NCBI RefSeq assembly: GCF_014651875.1
Contig: NZ_BMXS01000010.1
Span: 10,788 to 74,787, forward strand
DNA from: Litchfieldella qijiaojingensis
Lineage (GTDB): Bacteria > Pseudomonadota > Gammaproteobacteria > Pseudomonadales > Halomonadaceae
Length of the DNA: 64,000 nt
Direction: 5' to 3'
Part shown: in pieces, positions 39,159 to 48,059 of the stretch
How the letters are laid out: every line of letters begins with the position of its first letter
Position numbering within the stretch: position 1 is the first letter of the stretch
The notes under the pieces: generated by a model
Databases searched by the model: none
Told to the model about the DNA's origin: nothing
Seen by the model: the letters and a program-made list of their open reading frames with translations, nothing else
Made by a program: the position numbers and the translations under genes

Positions 39159-40805
39159 ATGGCCGACGCATCACCGCGCACCAGGCTCGCCACCCATGAG
39201 GTCGTCAACCAACCCGCCACCGGCGAGGACAGCGACCTCTTCGCACTCGACCAGGCGTTGCAGGAAGCCTTGGCTCGCGAAGCCCCGGACTGGGTAAGCC
39301 GCCGCCTGGCCCCATTGGGTGTGGATGTCGGCAGCCGACGTATCCAAGCACTCGGCGAAACCGCCAATCGTCACCCACCGGAATTGCGTCTGTTCGACCG
39401 TCATGGCCGGCGCCTCGATGAAGTCGTCTATCATCCAGCCTACCACGAGCTGATGCACTTGGCCTGCGACCACGGCTGGCATGCCGTGGCCTGGCAGGAA
39501 GAATCCCGCGGCGGCCACCAGGCGCATATCGCCGCCATGTATCTGCTGACCCAGGCCGAGCCTGGGTTCTGCTGCCCGATCACCATGACCCATGCCGCCA
39601 TGCCGGCGCTGCGTCACCAACCCGAGGTACACGCCCAGTGGGCGCCGCGTATGTTGGCATGGGATTACGACGGCCGCGCCATTCCTGCCTGGGACAAGCC
39701 CGCGGTGACCCTGGGCATGGCGATGACCGAAAAACAGGGCGGCAGCGACGTACGTACCAACACGACTCGCGCCGTGGCCGAAGGCGATGACTATCGTCTG
39801 ACCGGGCACAAATGGTTCTGCAGTGCCCCGATGTCGGATGCCTTCCTGACCCTGGCCCAGACAGATGACGGCCTGGGCTGCTTCCTGGTCCCACGCTTCA
39901 CGCCCGACGACGAGCGCAATGCCATCGAAATCCAGCGTCTCAAGGACAAGTGCGGCAATCGTGCCAACGCCTCCGCCGAAATCGAATATCGTGGAGCCTG
40001 GGCACAAGCCATCGGCGAGCCGGGGCGTGGAATCGCCACCATTCTCGAGATGGTTCAACAAACCCGGCTGGATGCCGCCACCGCTCCGGTCGGCATGATG
40101 CGCCAGGCACTGGTCGAAGCCTGGCAACATGTCCGGCAGCGCCAGGCCTTCGGCAAGCACCTGTCCGAGCAGCCCTTGATGCGCGCGGTGATCGCCGACC
40201 TGGCGCTGGAAGTCGAGGCTGGCTTGGCACTCGTGATGCGTACGGCACGGGCCTTCGACCACCCCGATGACGAACAAGAACGCGGCTTGGCAAGACTCGC
40301 GCCGGCTCTGGCCAAGTACTGGCACAACAAGCGCGGCCCCGGCTTCATGGCCGAAGCCATGGAGTGCCTGGGCGGTATCGGCTATGTCGAGGAAGTACCG
40401 CTGGCACGGTTGTATCGCGAGGCACCTGTAAATTCGATCTGGGAAGGCTCCGGCAACGTGATCTGCCTGGATGTACTGCGTGTATTGGCCCGTCATCCGG
40501 AATCCATCGAGGCACTGCGCGAAGAGCTGGCGGCAGCACGTGGCACAAGCTCGGATTACGACTATGCCGTCGATGAATTGGAACAGGCCCTGATAGCCGA
40601 CCTCATCACGCTGGAGCCGCGAGCACGCTGGCTGACCCAACGCCTGGCCCAGTGCCTGCAAGCGTCTCTGTTGCTGCGCCACGCCCCACCAGCCGTGGCC
40701 GATACCTTCTGCCGCACACGGCTCGGACCCGAAGCCGGCTCAGCCTACGGAGTACTGCCCGTGAATGCACCCTGTGGCACTATACTGGCGCGCATCGTGC
40801 CCTGA
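39159..40805 (+). CDS. aidB: AidB-like acyl-CoA dehydrogenase family protein
   Basis: ATG 39159 has GGAGAG eight bases upstream; the longer frame runs into the Nudix promoter. The 548-residue protein (E. coli AidB 541) has AidB-specific QLFDRHG-like N-terminal sequence, GMAMTEKQGGSDVRTN, GHKWFCSAPMSDAF, LKDKCGNRANASAEI and SIWEGSGNVICLDVLR. AidB is induced by alkylation stress and binds DNA and FAD; its direct reaction is unsettled. It stands alone between divergent Nudix and a copper chaperone gene. Confidence 0.92.
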   Translation: MADASPRTRLATHEVVNQPATGEDSDLFALDQALQEALAREAPDWVSRRLAPLGVDVGSRRIQALGETANRHPPELRLFDRHGRRLDEVVYHPAYHELMHLACDHGWHAVAWQEESRGGHQAHIAAMYLLTQAEPGFCCPITMTHAAMPALRHQPEVHAQWAPRMLAWDYDGRAIPAWDKPAVTLGMAMTEKQGGSDVRTNTTRAVAEGDDYRLTGHKWFCSAPMSDAFLTLAQTDDGLGCFLVPRFTPDDERNAIEIQRLKDKCGNRANASAEIEYRGAWAQAIGEPGRGIATILEMVQQTRLDAATAPVGMMRQALVEAWQHVRQRQAFGKHLSEQPLMRAVIADLALEVEAGLALVMRTARAFDHPDDEQERGLARLAPALAKYWHNKRGPGFMAEAMECLGGIGYVEEVPLARLYREAPVNSIWEGSGNVICLDVLRVLARHPESIEALREELAAARGTSSDYDYAVDELEQALIADLITLEPRARWLTQRLAQCLQASLLLRHAPPAVADTFCRTRLGPEAGSAYGVLPVNAPCGTILARIVP

Positions 40806-40922
40806 ACGATGGCCAGCACAACCATCCCAACGTGCGACAAAAGACCGCTTGGCCTTCGACACCCACCGTCTACGCTATAGGCGGCTAATGATTTTCCTGA
40901 CTCGCCACATACATAAGGACTC

Positions 40923-41408
40923 ATGATGATCCCACACCTGTCGACCTTGTTCGCCGCCGCCCTGCTACTCCCGGGCCTGGCCCTCGCCCACGATATCCGG
41001 CTCGACGATGTGCGTATCGCCCACCCCTTTGCTACACCGACTCCCCCTGAAGCGCCCAACGGGGCGGCGTACCTGGACATCACGGTGGAAGGCGACACGC
41101 CGGCGACATTAGTGGGTGCCAGCACAGCGGCAAGCCGAGCCGCCGAGCTTCACGACATGCGCATGGAAGACGGCAACATGCAGATGCGCAAGCTCGACGC
41201 GATCACCATCGAATCCGGCGACACTCTGATCATGCGACCCGGCGGAGGCCAGCACCTGATGCTGCTCGGCCTGGAAGCGCCACTACGCGAGGGTGATAGT
41301 TTCCCGTTGACGCTGGAATTCGCCGAGCGCGGCACGATCGACGTAGAAGTCTGGGTCCAGGAGGCCAATGAAGGTAGCGAGGCCGCCGATGCACATCATC
41401 GGCACTGA
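40923..41408 (+). CDS. Periplasmic PCu(A)C copper chaperone
   Basis: The 161-residue protein starts with a signal peptide (hydrophobic residues 6-20, cleavage after ALA near 22). The Cu(I)-binding pattern Hx10Mx21HxM is visible as ELHDM, MQMRKLD and GGQHLML. A His-rich end (DAHHRH) may add metal binding. Such proteins deliver copper to cytochrome oxidase. AAGGA lies before the ATG pair at 40923/40926. No copper exporter or Sco gene is adjacent. Confidence 0.9.
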   Translation: MMIPHLSTLFAAALLLPGLALAHDIRLDDVRIAHPFATPTPPEAPNGAAYLDITVEGDTPATLVGASTAASRAAELHDMRMEDGNMQMRKLDAITIESGDTLIMRPGGGQHLMLLGLEAPLREGDSFPLTLEFAERGTIDVEVWVQEANEGSEAADAHHRH

Positions 41409-41419
41409 CCTTGGCATGC

Positions 41420-42445
41420 TTACCGAGCCCTGTCGGTAATGCGATTTCGCGGCAGCGCCTCCATGACGGCGAGCGGCTCCGCTACGCGATTCTGGTGGTC
41501 AACGGTGGGTCGTATCTCTTGTTCCATGCCAGGCAGATAGAGATGCACCGTGGTGCCACCTTCAGGTTCACTGGCAAGAGTGACATGTCCTCCGCTGCGC
41601 TTGACGAAGCCGAAAACCATGCTCAACCCCAGCCCGGTTCCCTTGCCCTCGCTCTTGGTGGTGAAGAAGGGTTCAAAGGCATGGCACCGGATTTCGTCGG
41701 TCATGCCCTGGCCGGTATCGCTGACGGCGATCCGCACATAATGACCGGGCTCGAGACCGGAGGGCTGACAAGCGGATCCATCGCCGACCACCACGTTGGA
41801 AGTCGCGATCGTCAGCATACCGCCTTCGGGCATGGCATCGCGCGCATTGATCGCCAGGTTGATGATCGTCGACTCTAGCTGGACGGGGTCGACATGCGCC
41901 GCCCAAAGTCCAGGCACCAGTCGCATCCTGACCCCTACCTGTTCGCCCAGGCTCGCCTCCAGGAGCCCGCGACTGGTACCCAACAGGGCGTTGATATCCA
42001 CACGGCAAGGGTTGAGCGGTTCTCGCCTAGCGAACGACAATAGCCGCTGGGTGAGCAGACGGCCACGTTCCCCCGCATGCAGCATCAGTTCCACCTGTTG
42101 TCGCAATGCCGAATCCATTCCCGCAGATGCCTGCAACAGCTCGGCATTGCCGATGATCACCGTCAGCAGGTTATTGAAATCGTGGGCCACGCCGCCTGAG
42201 AGCCGCCCCAGGGCCGCCATCTTCTGCGCTTCATGCAGTTGCCGCTCCATGTCTTCACATCTCTGCTGGACATGACGTGCCATCCTCCGAGCACGCCACC
42301 AGCCCCACCCCGCCAACATCGACAGCCCACTCGAAAGCGCAACGACCACTCCCAGCCATCGCCACGCTCCAGCCAGGACGGCAAGCCCGACCAGTGCGGC
42401 GCATGCGTGAACCACCGTGGAAGACGTCCAATGCAAACGTGACAT
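41420..42445 (-). CDS. Sensor histidine kinase
   Basis: ATG 42445 (MSRLHW) has GGAG six bases upstream and is preferred. The 341-residue kinase has two hydrophobic segments (about 12-30 and 33-50) with almost no periplasmic loop, a coiled linker, the phospho-acceptor HDFNNLLTVIIG (His ~93), and an ATPase domain with NLAINARDAM, DTGQGM and GKGTGLGLS. There is no PAS or receiver domain. It lies 14 bases after the REC-EAL gene, so the two form a two-component system linked to cyclic-di-GMP. Confidence 0.9.
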   Translation of the reverse strand: MSRLHWTSSTVVHACAALVGLAVLAGAWRWLGVVVALSSGLSMLAGWGWWRARRMARHVQQRCEDMERQLHEAQKMAALGRLSGGVAHDFNNLLTVIIGNAELLQASAGMDSALRQQVELMLHAGERGRLLTQRLLSFARREPLNPCRVDINALLGTSRGLLEASLGEQVGVRMRLVPGLWAAHVDPVQLESTIINLAINARDAMPEGGMLTIATSNVVVGDGSACQPSGLEPGHYVRIAVSDTGQGMTDEIRCHAFEPFFTTKSEGKGTGLGLSMVFGFVKRSGGHVTLASEPEGGTTVHLYLPGMEQEIRPTVDHQNRVAEPLAVMEALPRNRITDRAR

Positions 42446-42459
42446 GGAATGCTCCAGCC

Positions 42460-43638
42460 TCAAGCGGGCAACATGCGATCGATGACAGGGATTTGCTCGG
42501 CGGGCATCGGCCTTCCCAACGCGAACCCCTGCACATGGGTACAACCATAGGTACGCAGCAGAGGCAGACGATCCAAGGACTCGACCCCCTCGGCCACGAC
42601 CCGAATTCCCAGGCGCTGCCCCAGCAGAGCCACGGCCTCTACGATGGCGGCATCCTGGGAAGCCTCATGGATATCGCGCACGAAACTGCGATCGATCTTC
42701 AATTCGCTGATCGGCAGCAACTGCAGGCGGGAAAGCGACGAGAAGCCCACACCGAAATCGTCCACCGAAACCTCTACTCCATGCAGGCGAAGACGAGCGG
42801 CCACCTCTCCACCCAGCAATTCGTCGTCCATGGAATCGCTCTCGGTGATTTCCAGCACGATAGGCGCGCGATGCGACAGTCCACGCCGCCCGTTGTCCAT
42901 CAGCGACAACAACTCGGCGTTCATCAGCTCGGCGGGAGTCACATTGATCGCCATCGACAGCGACAGGCCCGCTTCACTCCAGCGGTCGGCATCGCGCAGT
43001 GCCAGTGACGCCACACGCCGCGTCAGGGCTTGACACTGATCAGGTGTCATCAGCGGAAGGAACTGTCCGGGTTGTAGCAACCCCATCTCGGGATGCTGCC
43101 AACGTACCAGTGCCTCGACACCGCTCAACCGGTTGGAGGCCAGTTCGAATTGTGGCTGGTAATGCACGATGAACTCGTCGCGTGTCAGCGCCAGATCGAC
43201 CTCCTCCTGGCTGCGTAGCACATCACCACTCTGGCGTTCGCTGACCACACGCGGGCTGATGTCCTCGAGACGTCTGCGCAGGTCGGTCAGTCGGTAGGGC
43301 TTGCCCAAGGGGTCGAGCATGTGAAGCCCCAAGGTGCGACCGACCCGTTCCGCGATATGGATGATCTTGGACTCGACCCCACTGAGCAAAAGCACGGCCC
43401 CGGCATAGCGGCACTCGGCCAGGCGGCGCAGCACTTCGATGCCATCATTGGAGCGGCCAAGTTCCAGATCGACGATCAGCAGCCGTGGCCCCAAGATCGG
43501 CAGTTCGGCCAATAAGGCCTCGGGCCGGGAATGGCAACGCGCTTCCATTCCCAAGGCATGCAACTGCAGCGACAGGGTGACGACCACATCAGGATCGTCG
43601 TCCAGTACCGCCGCCAATGGCTGGAGAATCGCAGACAT
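42460..43638 (-). CDS. Response regulator with EAL domain (cyclic-di-GMP phosphodiesterase)
   Basis: The 392-residue protein has an N-terminal receiver domain (about 8-125): acidic pocket LDDDPD, phospho-acceptor Asp in LIVDLELG, Ser in LLLSG, Lys in LGKPY. The EAL domain follows (about 150-390) with GVEALVRW, AINVTP, EITES, VDDFGVGFSSL, LKIDRSF and AEGVE, so all expected metal and catalytic residues are present. It should hydrolyse cyclic-di-GMP when phosphorylated by the kinase downstream. A 13-base palindrome (AAGTGTAACACTT, 43678-43690) lies in its promoter region. Confidence 0.9.
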   Translation of the reverse strand: MSAILQPLAAVLDDDPDVVVTLSLQLHALGMEARCHSRPEALLAELPILGPRLLIVDLELGRSNDGIEVLRRLAECRYAGAVLLLSGVESKIIHIAERVGRTLGLHMLDPLGKPYRLTDLRRRLEDISPRVVSERQSGDVLRSQEEVDLALTRDEFIVHYQPQFELASNRLSGVEALVRWQHPEMGLLQPGQFLPLMTPDQCQALTRRVASLALRDADRWSEAGLSLSMAINVTPAELMNAELLSLMDNGRRGLSHRAPIVLEITESDSMDDELLGGEVAARLRLHGVEVSVDDFGVGFSSLSRLQLLPISELKIDRSFVRDIHEASQDAAIVEAVALLGQRLGIRVVAEGVESLDRLPLLRTYGCTHVQGFALGRPMPAEQIPVIDRMLPA

Positions 43639-43736
43639 CCTGTCCCTCGCTGGGCATCGGGAGCAGACTTTGTAATCAAGTGTAACACTTATTGGACAAT
43701 CCGAGTGAGATTCTTGTCATTGACAGGATGAGAACC

Positions 43737-44354
43737 CTACCCTAATGGTCCCACTACTACCCGCAGGGCCAATCCCAGCAACATCACCCCGGTAAGACGA
43801 TTGATCCAGTGCGCTCTAGCCTGCAGCCAGGGCAAAACCTTCGAATGTGACAGCGCAATGGCCACCAGCACGTACCAACCGCCGTCTATCAGCATGGCGG
43901 TGGCAACGATCAGCGCCTTGGCAGCCAGGCTCATATCAGGGGTGACGAACTGGCTGAGCAGAGCAATGAAGAATAGGATCAGCTTGGGATTGCCCAACGC
44001 TACCAGCATGCCTTCCCGAGCCGCCTGCGCGCGGGTCGTGACCACTCGCGAGGTTTGCCAGGTCGTCGCACGCCCCGCACGCAGTGCCTTGATGCCCAAC
44101 CATGCCAGATAGCCGGCTCCGACCCAGGTGATGAACTGGAACAGCACGGGCTGACGGGCGATCAACGCTCCCAGCCCCCACACGGTCAACAGGGCGTAGA
44201 TGCCCACTCCCAAGGCATGCGACAGCGCGGCCGCGACACCTGGCAGACGCCCGCCGCCCAAGGTATGACGCAACACCAGCGCCAGACTCGGCCCCGGCGA
44301 CATGGCACCCATGACACACACCGCCGCCAGTGACAGCCACAGCGAAATCGGCAC
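43737..44354 (-). CDS. LysE/RhtB family amino acid exporter
   Basis: The start is GTG 44354, chosen because AAGGAGG lies exactly five bases upstream. The 205-residue membrane protein has six hydrophobic segments and the family motif GAMSPGPSLALVLRHTLGGG (about 16-35). These carriers export amino acids such as threonine or homoserine lactone-type compounds; the substrate is unknown. It is read in the same direction as the REC-EAL gene but separated by 98 bases. Confidence 0.9.
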   Translation of the reverse strand: MPISLWLSLAAVCVMGAMSPGPSLALVLRHTLGGGRLPGVAAALSHALGVGIYALLTVWGLGALIARQPVLFQFITWVGAGYLAWLGIKALRAGRATTWQTSRVVTTRAQAAREGMLVALGNPKLILFFIALLSQFVTPDMSLAAKALIVATAMLIDGGWYVLVAIALSHSKVLPWLQARAHWINRLTGVMLLGLALRVVVGPLG

Positions 44355-44721
44355 CCCATCCTCCTTGGCGATAACAACTAATAGAGTGCGGCAGGATTCC
44401 CCTTCACCACGACCGGCAAGGAGCCGCTACGTTACCGGCATCATAAGCCTTGGCGATCTGCCGAATAAAGACAATAAAAACCGGCCACATAGGTAGGGGT
44501 GGCCGGAAAGCAGGGAACACGACTTGAGGAACTGATCACTACTTTAGCTTTTATCACAACGGCCTGGTATGAGCGATCGCCGACAGTTTTTGTAAGATAT
44601 TTCCTACATCGCTTGTCGGATTTCTCTTACACGCGTTCATCTTGGACTTCCTGACTCGACGCCATGCAGACTTGCAGAGAGCCGCGTTACACTGACCCGG
44701 CATATCGACAGGGAGCATGAC
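44355..44721. other. Non-coding gap with one minus-strand terminator
   Basis: Apart from the terminator at 44474-44506 no conserved gene, tRNA or repeat is visible here. The base composition is less GC-rich than the flanks around 44510-44640. The longest reading frame over its right half (44554-44943, minus) is antisense to the small membrane protein and has no family signature. Confidence 0.5.
44474..44506 (-). terminator. Rho-independent terminator
   Basis: CCGGCCAC (44481-44488) and GTGGCCGG (44499-44506) form an 8-bp stem with a 10-base loop. On the minus strand it is followed by TTTTTATTG. It would stop minus-strand transcription arriving from the tRNA-Leu side before the LysE gene. Confidence 0.75.
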
Positions 44722-44880
44722 ATGAACGTCGGAACCTTCGCCCTTGCCCTTCAGCTCATTGGCCTTGTCTTGCTCGTCTACGGTTGGCTGGCCTTCAACC
44801 CCGCTGGTTTCGTCGGGCTGGTACTGGTGATTCTGGGGGCAGTGATCCGCTGGACCCGACGAACCGGCAATGGCGGGTAG
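44722..44880 (+). CDS. 52-residue hydrophobic membrane peptide
   Basis: ATG 44722 is preceded by GGGAG with six bases spacing, and the frame closes at TAG 44880. The product is almost entirely hydrophobic: one span at about 6-22 (LALQLIGLVLLVYGW) and a second at about 28-43 (GFVGLVLVILGAVIRW), then a short basic, Gly-rich tail. Two short spans with a positively charged end suggest an inner-membrane protein. No named family is recognised; the strong ribosome site and coherent membrane pattern support a real gene. Confidence 0.65.
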   Translation: MNVGTFALALQLIGLVLLVYGWLAFNPAGFVGLVLVILGAVIRWTRRTGNGG

Positions 44881-44995
44881 TGGCGTTGGCAAATGCGAGG
44901 CACGCGTACATGGCCAGCCTGAACACGACCAATCCACGATCATGCGAATTAGAGGGAAGAACGAAGGGATGTCACCGAGTGACTGAATTCGGAAG

Positions 44996-45082
44996 TGGTG
45001 CCCGGGGTCGGACTCGAACCGACACGCTGTCGCCAGCGGTGGATTTTGAATCCACTGCGTCTACCAATTTCGCCACCCGGGC
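44996..45082 (-). tRNA. tRNA-Leu (anticodon CAA)
   Basis: On the minus strand the acceptor GCCCGGG (45082-45076) pairs with CCCGGGC near 45000, with A73 and an encoded CCA at 44996-44998. The D-arm GGCGAAATTGGTAGACGC, the anticodon stem-loop GTGGA-TTCAAAA-TCCAC (anticodon CAA), a long variable arm typical of leucine tRNAs, and the T-loop GGTTCGAGTCC are all present. It reads UUG codons. It is divergent from queA. Confidence 0.97.
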
Positions 45083-45092
45083 AGCGGGTTGC

Positions 45093-45120
45093 ATTATACG
45101 TAGGTCGGCTCGCAGGTCAA
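45093..45120 (-). promoter_or_regulatory. Promoter of tRNA-Leu
   Basis: On the minus strand TTGACC (45120-45115) and TATAAT (45098-45093) are separated by 16 bases. The expected start falls about 4-6 bases before the mature tRNA 5' end. The -35 is half of a perfect inverted repeat CAGGTCAA-TCTC-TTGACCTG (45113-45132), so a second TTGACC faces queA on the plus strand. Confidence 0.82.
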
Positions 45121-45237
45121 TCTCTTGACCTGACTTCGTTGCCGGGAACCGGTATCCTATGGCCCCTGTCCGATCGGTCCACCCGTCGGACCCTGAGTCC
45201 ATCACCAGCCACAAGCAGTCCCGAGACCCTAACGCCG

Positions 45238-46278
45238 ATGCAGCGTGCCGATTTTCACTATGAACTCCCCGAGGAGCTGATCGCTCGTTATCCGTCCGAA
45301 CAGCGCAGCGACTGTCGCCTGCTGTGCGTGGATGGCACAACAGGCGAACTTGCCCACCGGCGCTTTCCCGACCTGCTCGAAATACTCGACCCAGGCGATC
45401 TGCTGGTGTTCAACGACACCCGCGTGATTCCCGCCCGCCTGCACGGGCACAAGGCCAGCGGCGGGCGCGTGGAAATGCTACTCGAGCGGCCGCTGGATAC
45501 GCACCACGGCCTGGCGCACCTGCGTGCCAGCAAATCCCCAAAGCCTGGCACCGAGCTGATCTTCGAGGGAGACATCCATGCCGTGGTCGAAGGCCGGCGC
45601 GAAGCGCTGTTCGAGCTGCGTTTCCTCGGCGAGACGCCAATGATCGAACTGCTCGAGCGTCACGGCCATATGCCGCTGCCGCCCTATATCACTCGCGAGG
45701 ACGAACTCGCCGACCGTGACCGCTACCAGACCGTCTACGCCCGCCGCGACGGCGCGGTGGCCGCTCCCACCGCCGGCCTGCACTTCGACGAGCCACTGCT
45801 CGAGGCACTGTCCGCTAGAGGAGTGGAGAGCGCCTTCGTGACACTGCACGTGGGTGCCGGCACCTTCCAGCCGGTACGCGCCGACGATATCCGTGAACAC
45901 CGGATGCACAGCGAATGGATCGAAGTCTCCGAGGCGGTCTGCGAGCAGGTACGCACAGCGAAGAAAGCCGGTCGCCGGGTGGTCGCCGTGGGGACCACCA
46001 GCGTTCGCTGCCTGGAGTCGGCCTGCCTGAAGAGCGACACAGGTGAGATCGCGCCCTACAGCGGCGAGACCGACATCTTCATCTATCCCGGTTACCAATG
46101 GCGCTGCATCGATGCTCTGGTGACCAACTTCCACCTACCGGAATCGACCCTGCTGATGCTGGTCGCCTCGTTCGCCGGATACGAGACGGTAATGAAGGCG
46201 TACCAGGCAGCAGTGGCCGAGCGCTATGCCTTCTTCAGCTACGGCGATGCCATGTTTTTGACCCGCAAAACCCCCTGA
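45238..46278 (+). CDS. queA: S-adenosylmethionine:tRNA ribosyltransferase-isomerase
   Basis: The 346-residue enzyme begins [19 protein letters not shown] and contains [40 protein letters not shown] and [15 protein letters not shown], all QueA landmarks. It makes epoxyqueuosine at tRNA position 34 using the ribosyl part of SAM. The longer frame reads through the tRNA-Leu gene and is not coding. No clear ribosome site precedes ATG 45238. tgt follows after a gap containing a structured repeat. Confidence 0.95.
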   Translation: MQRADFHYELPEELIARYPSEQRSDCRLLCVDGTTGELAHRRFPDLLEILDPGDLLVFNDTRVIPARLHGHKASGGRVEMLLERPLDTHHGLAHLRASKSPKPGTELIFEGDIHAVVEGRREALFELRFLGETPMIELLERHGHMPLPPYITREDELADRDRYQTVYARRDGAVAAPTAGLHFDEPLLEALSARGVESAFVTLHVGAGTFQPVRADDIREHRMHSEWIEVSEAVCEQVRTAKKAGRRVVAVGTTSVRCLESACLKSDTGEIAPYSGETDIFIYPGYQWRCIDALVTNFHLPESTLLMLVASFAGYETVMKAYQAAVAERYAFFSYGDAMFLTRKTP

Positions 46279-46292
46279 GCTCGATCATGCTG

Positions 46293-46361
46293 CGTTAAAC
46301 GCTGACTCAAAATACTCATTTACTCCATGTAAACTCCGTCTTTTTCGTCAGCGTTTGCCTT
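46293..46361 (+). repeat. Structured intergenic repeat, copy 2
   Basis: Outer arms AAACGCTGAC (46297-46306) and GTCAGCGTTT (46347-46356) pair over 10 bases. Inside are CTCAAAATACTCA, a hairpin TTTAC-TCCAT-GTAAA (46319-46333) and CTCCGTCTTTTT. Downstream GCCTTGCCTGAC is also shared with copy 1. It lies between queA and tgt, whose order is conserved in many genomes, so it is inserted or maintained inside an otherwise tight locus. Confidence 0.78.
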
Positions 46362-46367
46362 GCCTGA

Positions 46368-47546
<1,179 letters not shown>

Positions 47547-47600
47547 CCAAGCGACGATGTGAATCCTCTTTTTCTCACCTGATCCAGGAGACACTACCCG

Positions 47601-47933
47601 ATGCTGGACTTCTTCATTTCTCCGGCCTATGCCGAAGGCGGCGCTGCTGGCGGCGGTATCGCTCAGATCGTCATGCTGGTCGGCTTCGTGCTGATCTTCT
47701 ACTTCCTGCTGTGGCGCCCGCAAGCCAAGCGCGCCAAGCAGCACAAGCAACTCGTCAGCGGTCTCTCCAAAGGTGACGAAATCGTCATCGGCGGCGGCAT
47801 GCTGGGGCGTATCACTAAGGTGAACGACGACAGCGAGTTCATCACCATCGAGATCGCCGAAGGCACCGAGGTCAACGTGCAGAAGAACGCCGTAGCGGCA
47901 GTATTGCCCAAGGGCACCATCAAGTCCATTTGA
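47601..47933 (+). CDS. yajC: Preprotein translocase subunit YajC
   Basis: The 110-residue protein has a short periplasmic N-terminus, a single membrane helix (about 20-38, IVMLVGFVLIFYFLLWRPQ) and the cytoplasmic domain with RAKQHKQLVSGLSKGDEIV. It associates with SecDF-YidC. It lies 54 bases after tgt and 126 bases before secD. Confidence 0.95.
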   Translation: MLDFFISPAYAEGGAAGGGIAQIVMLVGFVLIFYFLLWRPQAKRAKQHKQLVSGLSKGDEIVIGGGMLGRITKVNDDSEFITIEIAEGTEVNVQKNAVAAVLPKGTIKSI

Positions 47934-47958
47934 CCCCTGACCAACGGTCTGCCGCGTC

Positions 47959-47982
47959 GGGAAAGGCGGAAATGCCTTTCCC
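47959..47982 (+). other. Hairpin in the yajC-secD gap
   Basis: GGGAAAGGC (47959-47967) and GCCTTTCCC (47974-47982) form a 9-bp perfect stem with a 6-base loop. It is not followed by a U-run (GGTTCCG), so full termination is unlikely; partial attenuation or mRNA processing between yajC and secD is possible. Confidence 0.55.
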
Positions 47983-48059
47983 GGTTCCGAATGGACCGTG
48001 GCCTCAAACGTACCATGCGCTAACTTCTTCGCCACGTTAGCTATTAAGGCAGGGCTTGC

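Noticed and set aside
39171-40682. 503-codon minus-strand frame opposite aidB
   Set aside because: It mirrors a clear AidB coding region; no ribosome site and no recognizable motif.
44554-44943. 129-codon minus-strand frame near tRNA-Leu
   Set aside because: It is antisense to the 52-residue membrane peptide, has no ribosome site and no protein-like pattern.
44995-45237. Upstream extension of the queA frame
   Set aside because: It reads through the tRNA-Leu gene and its promoter; the QueA N-terminus is at 45238.
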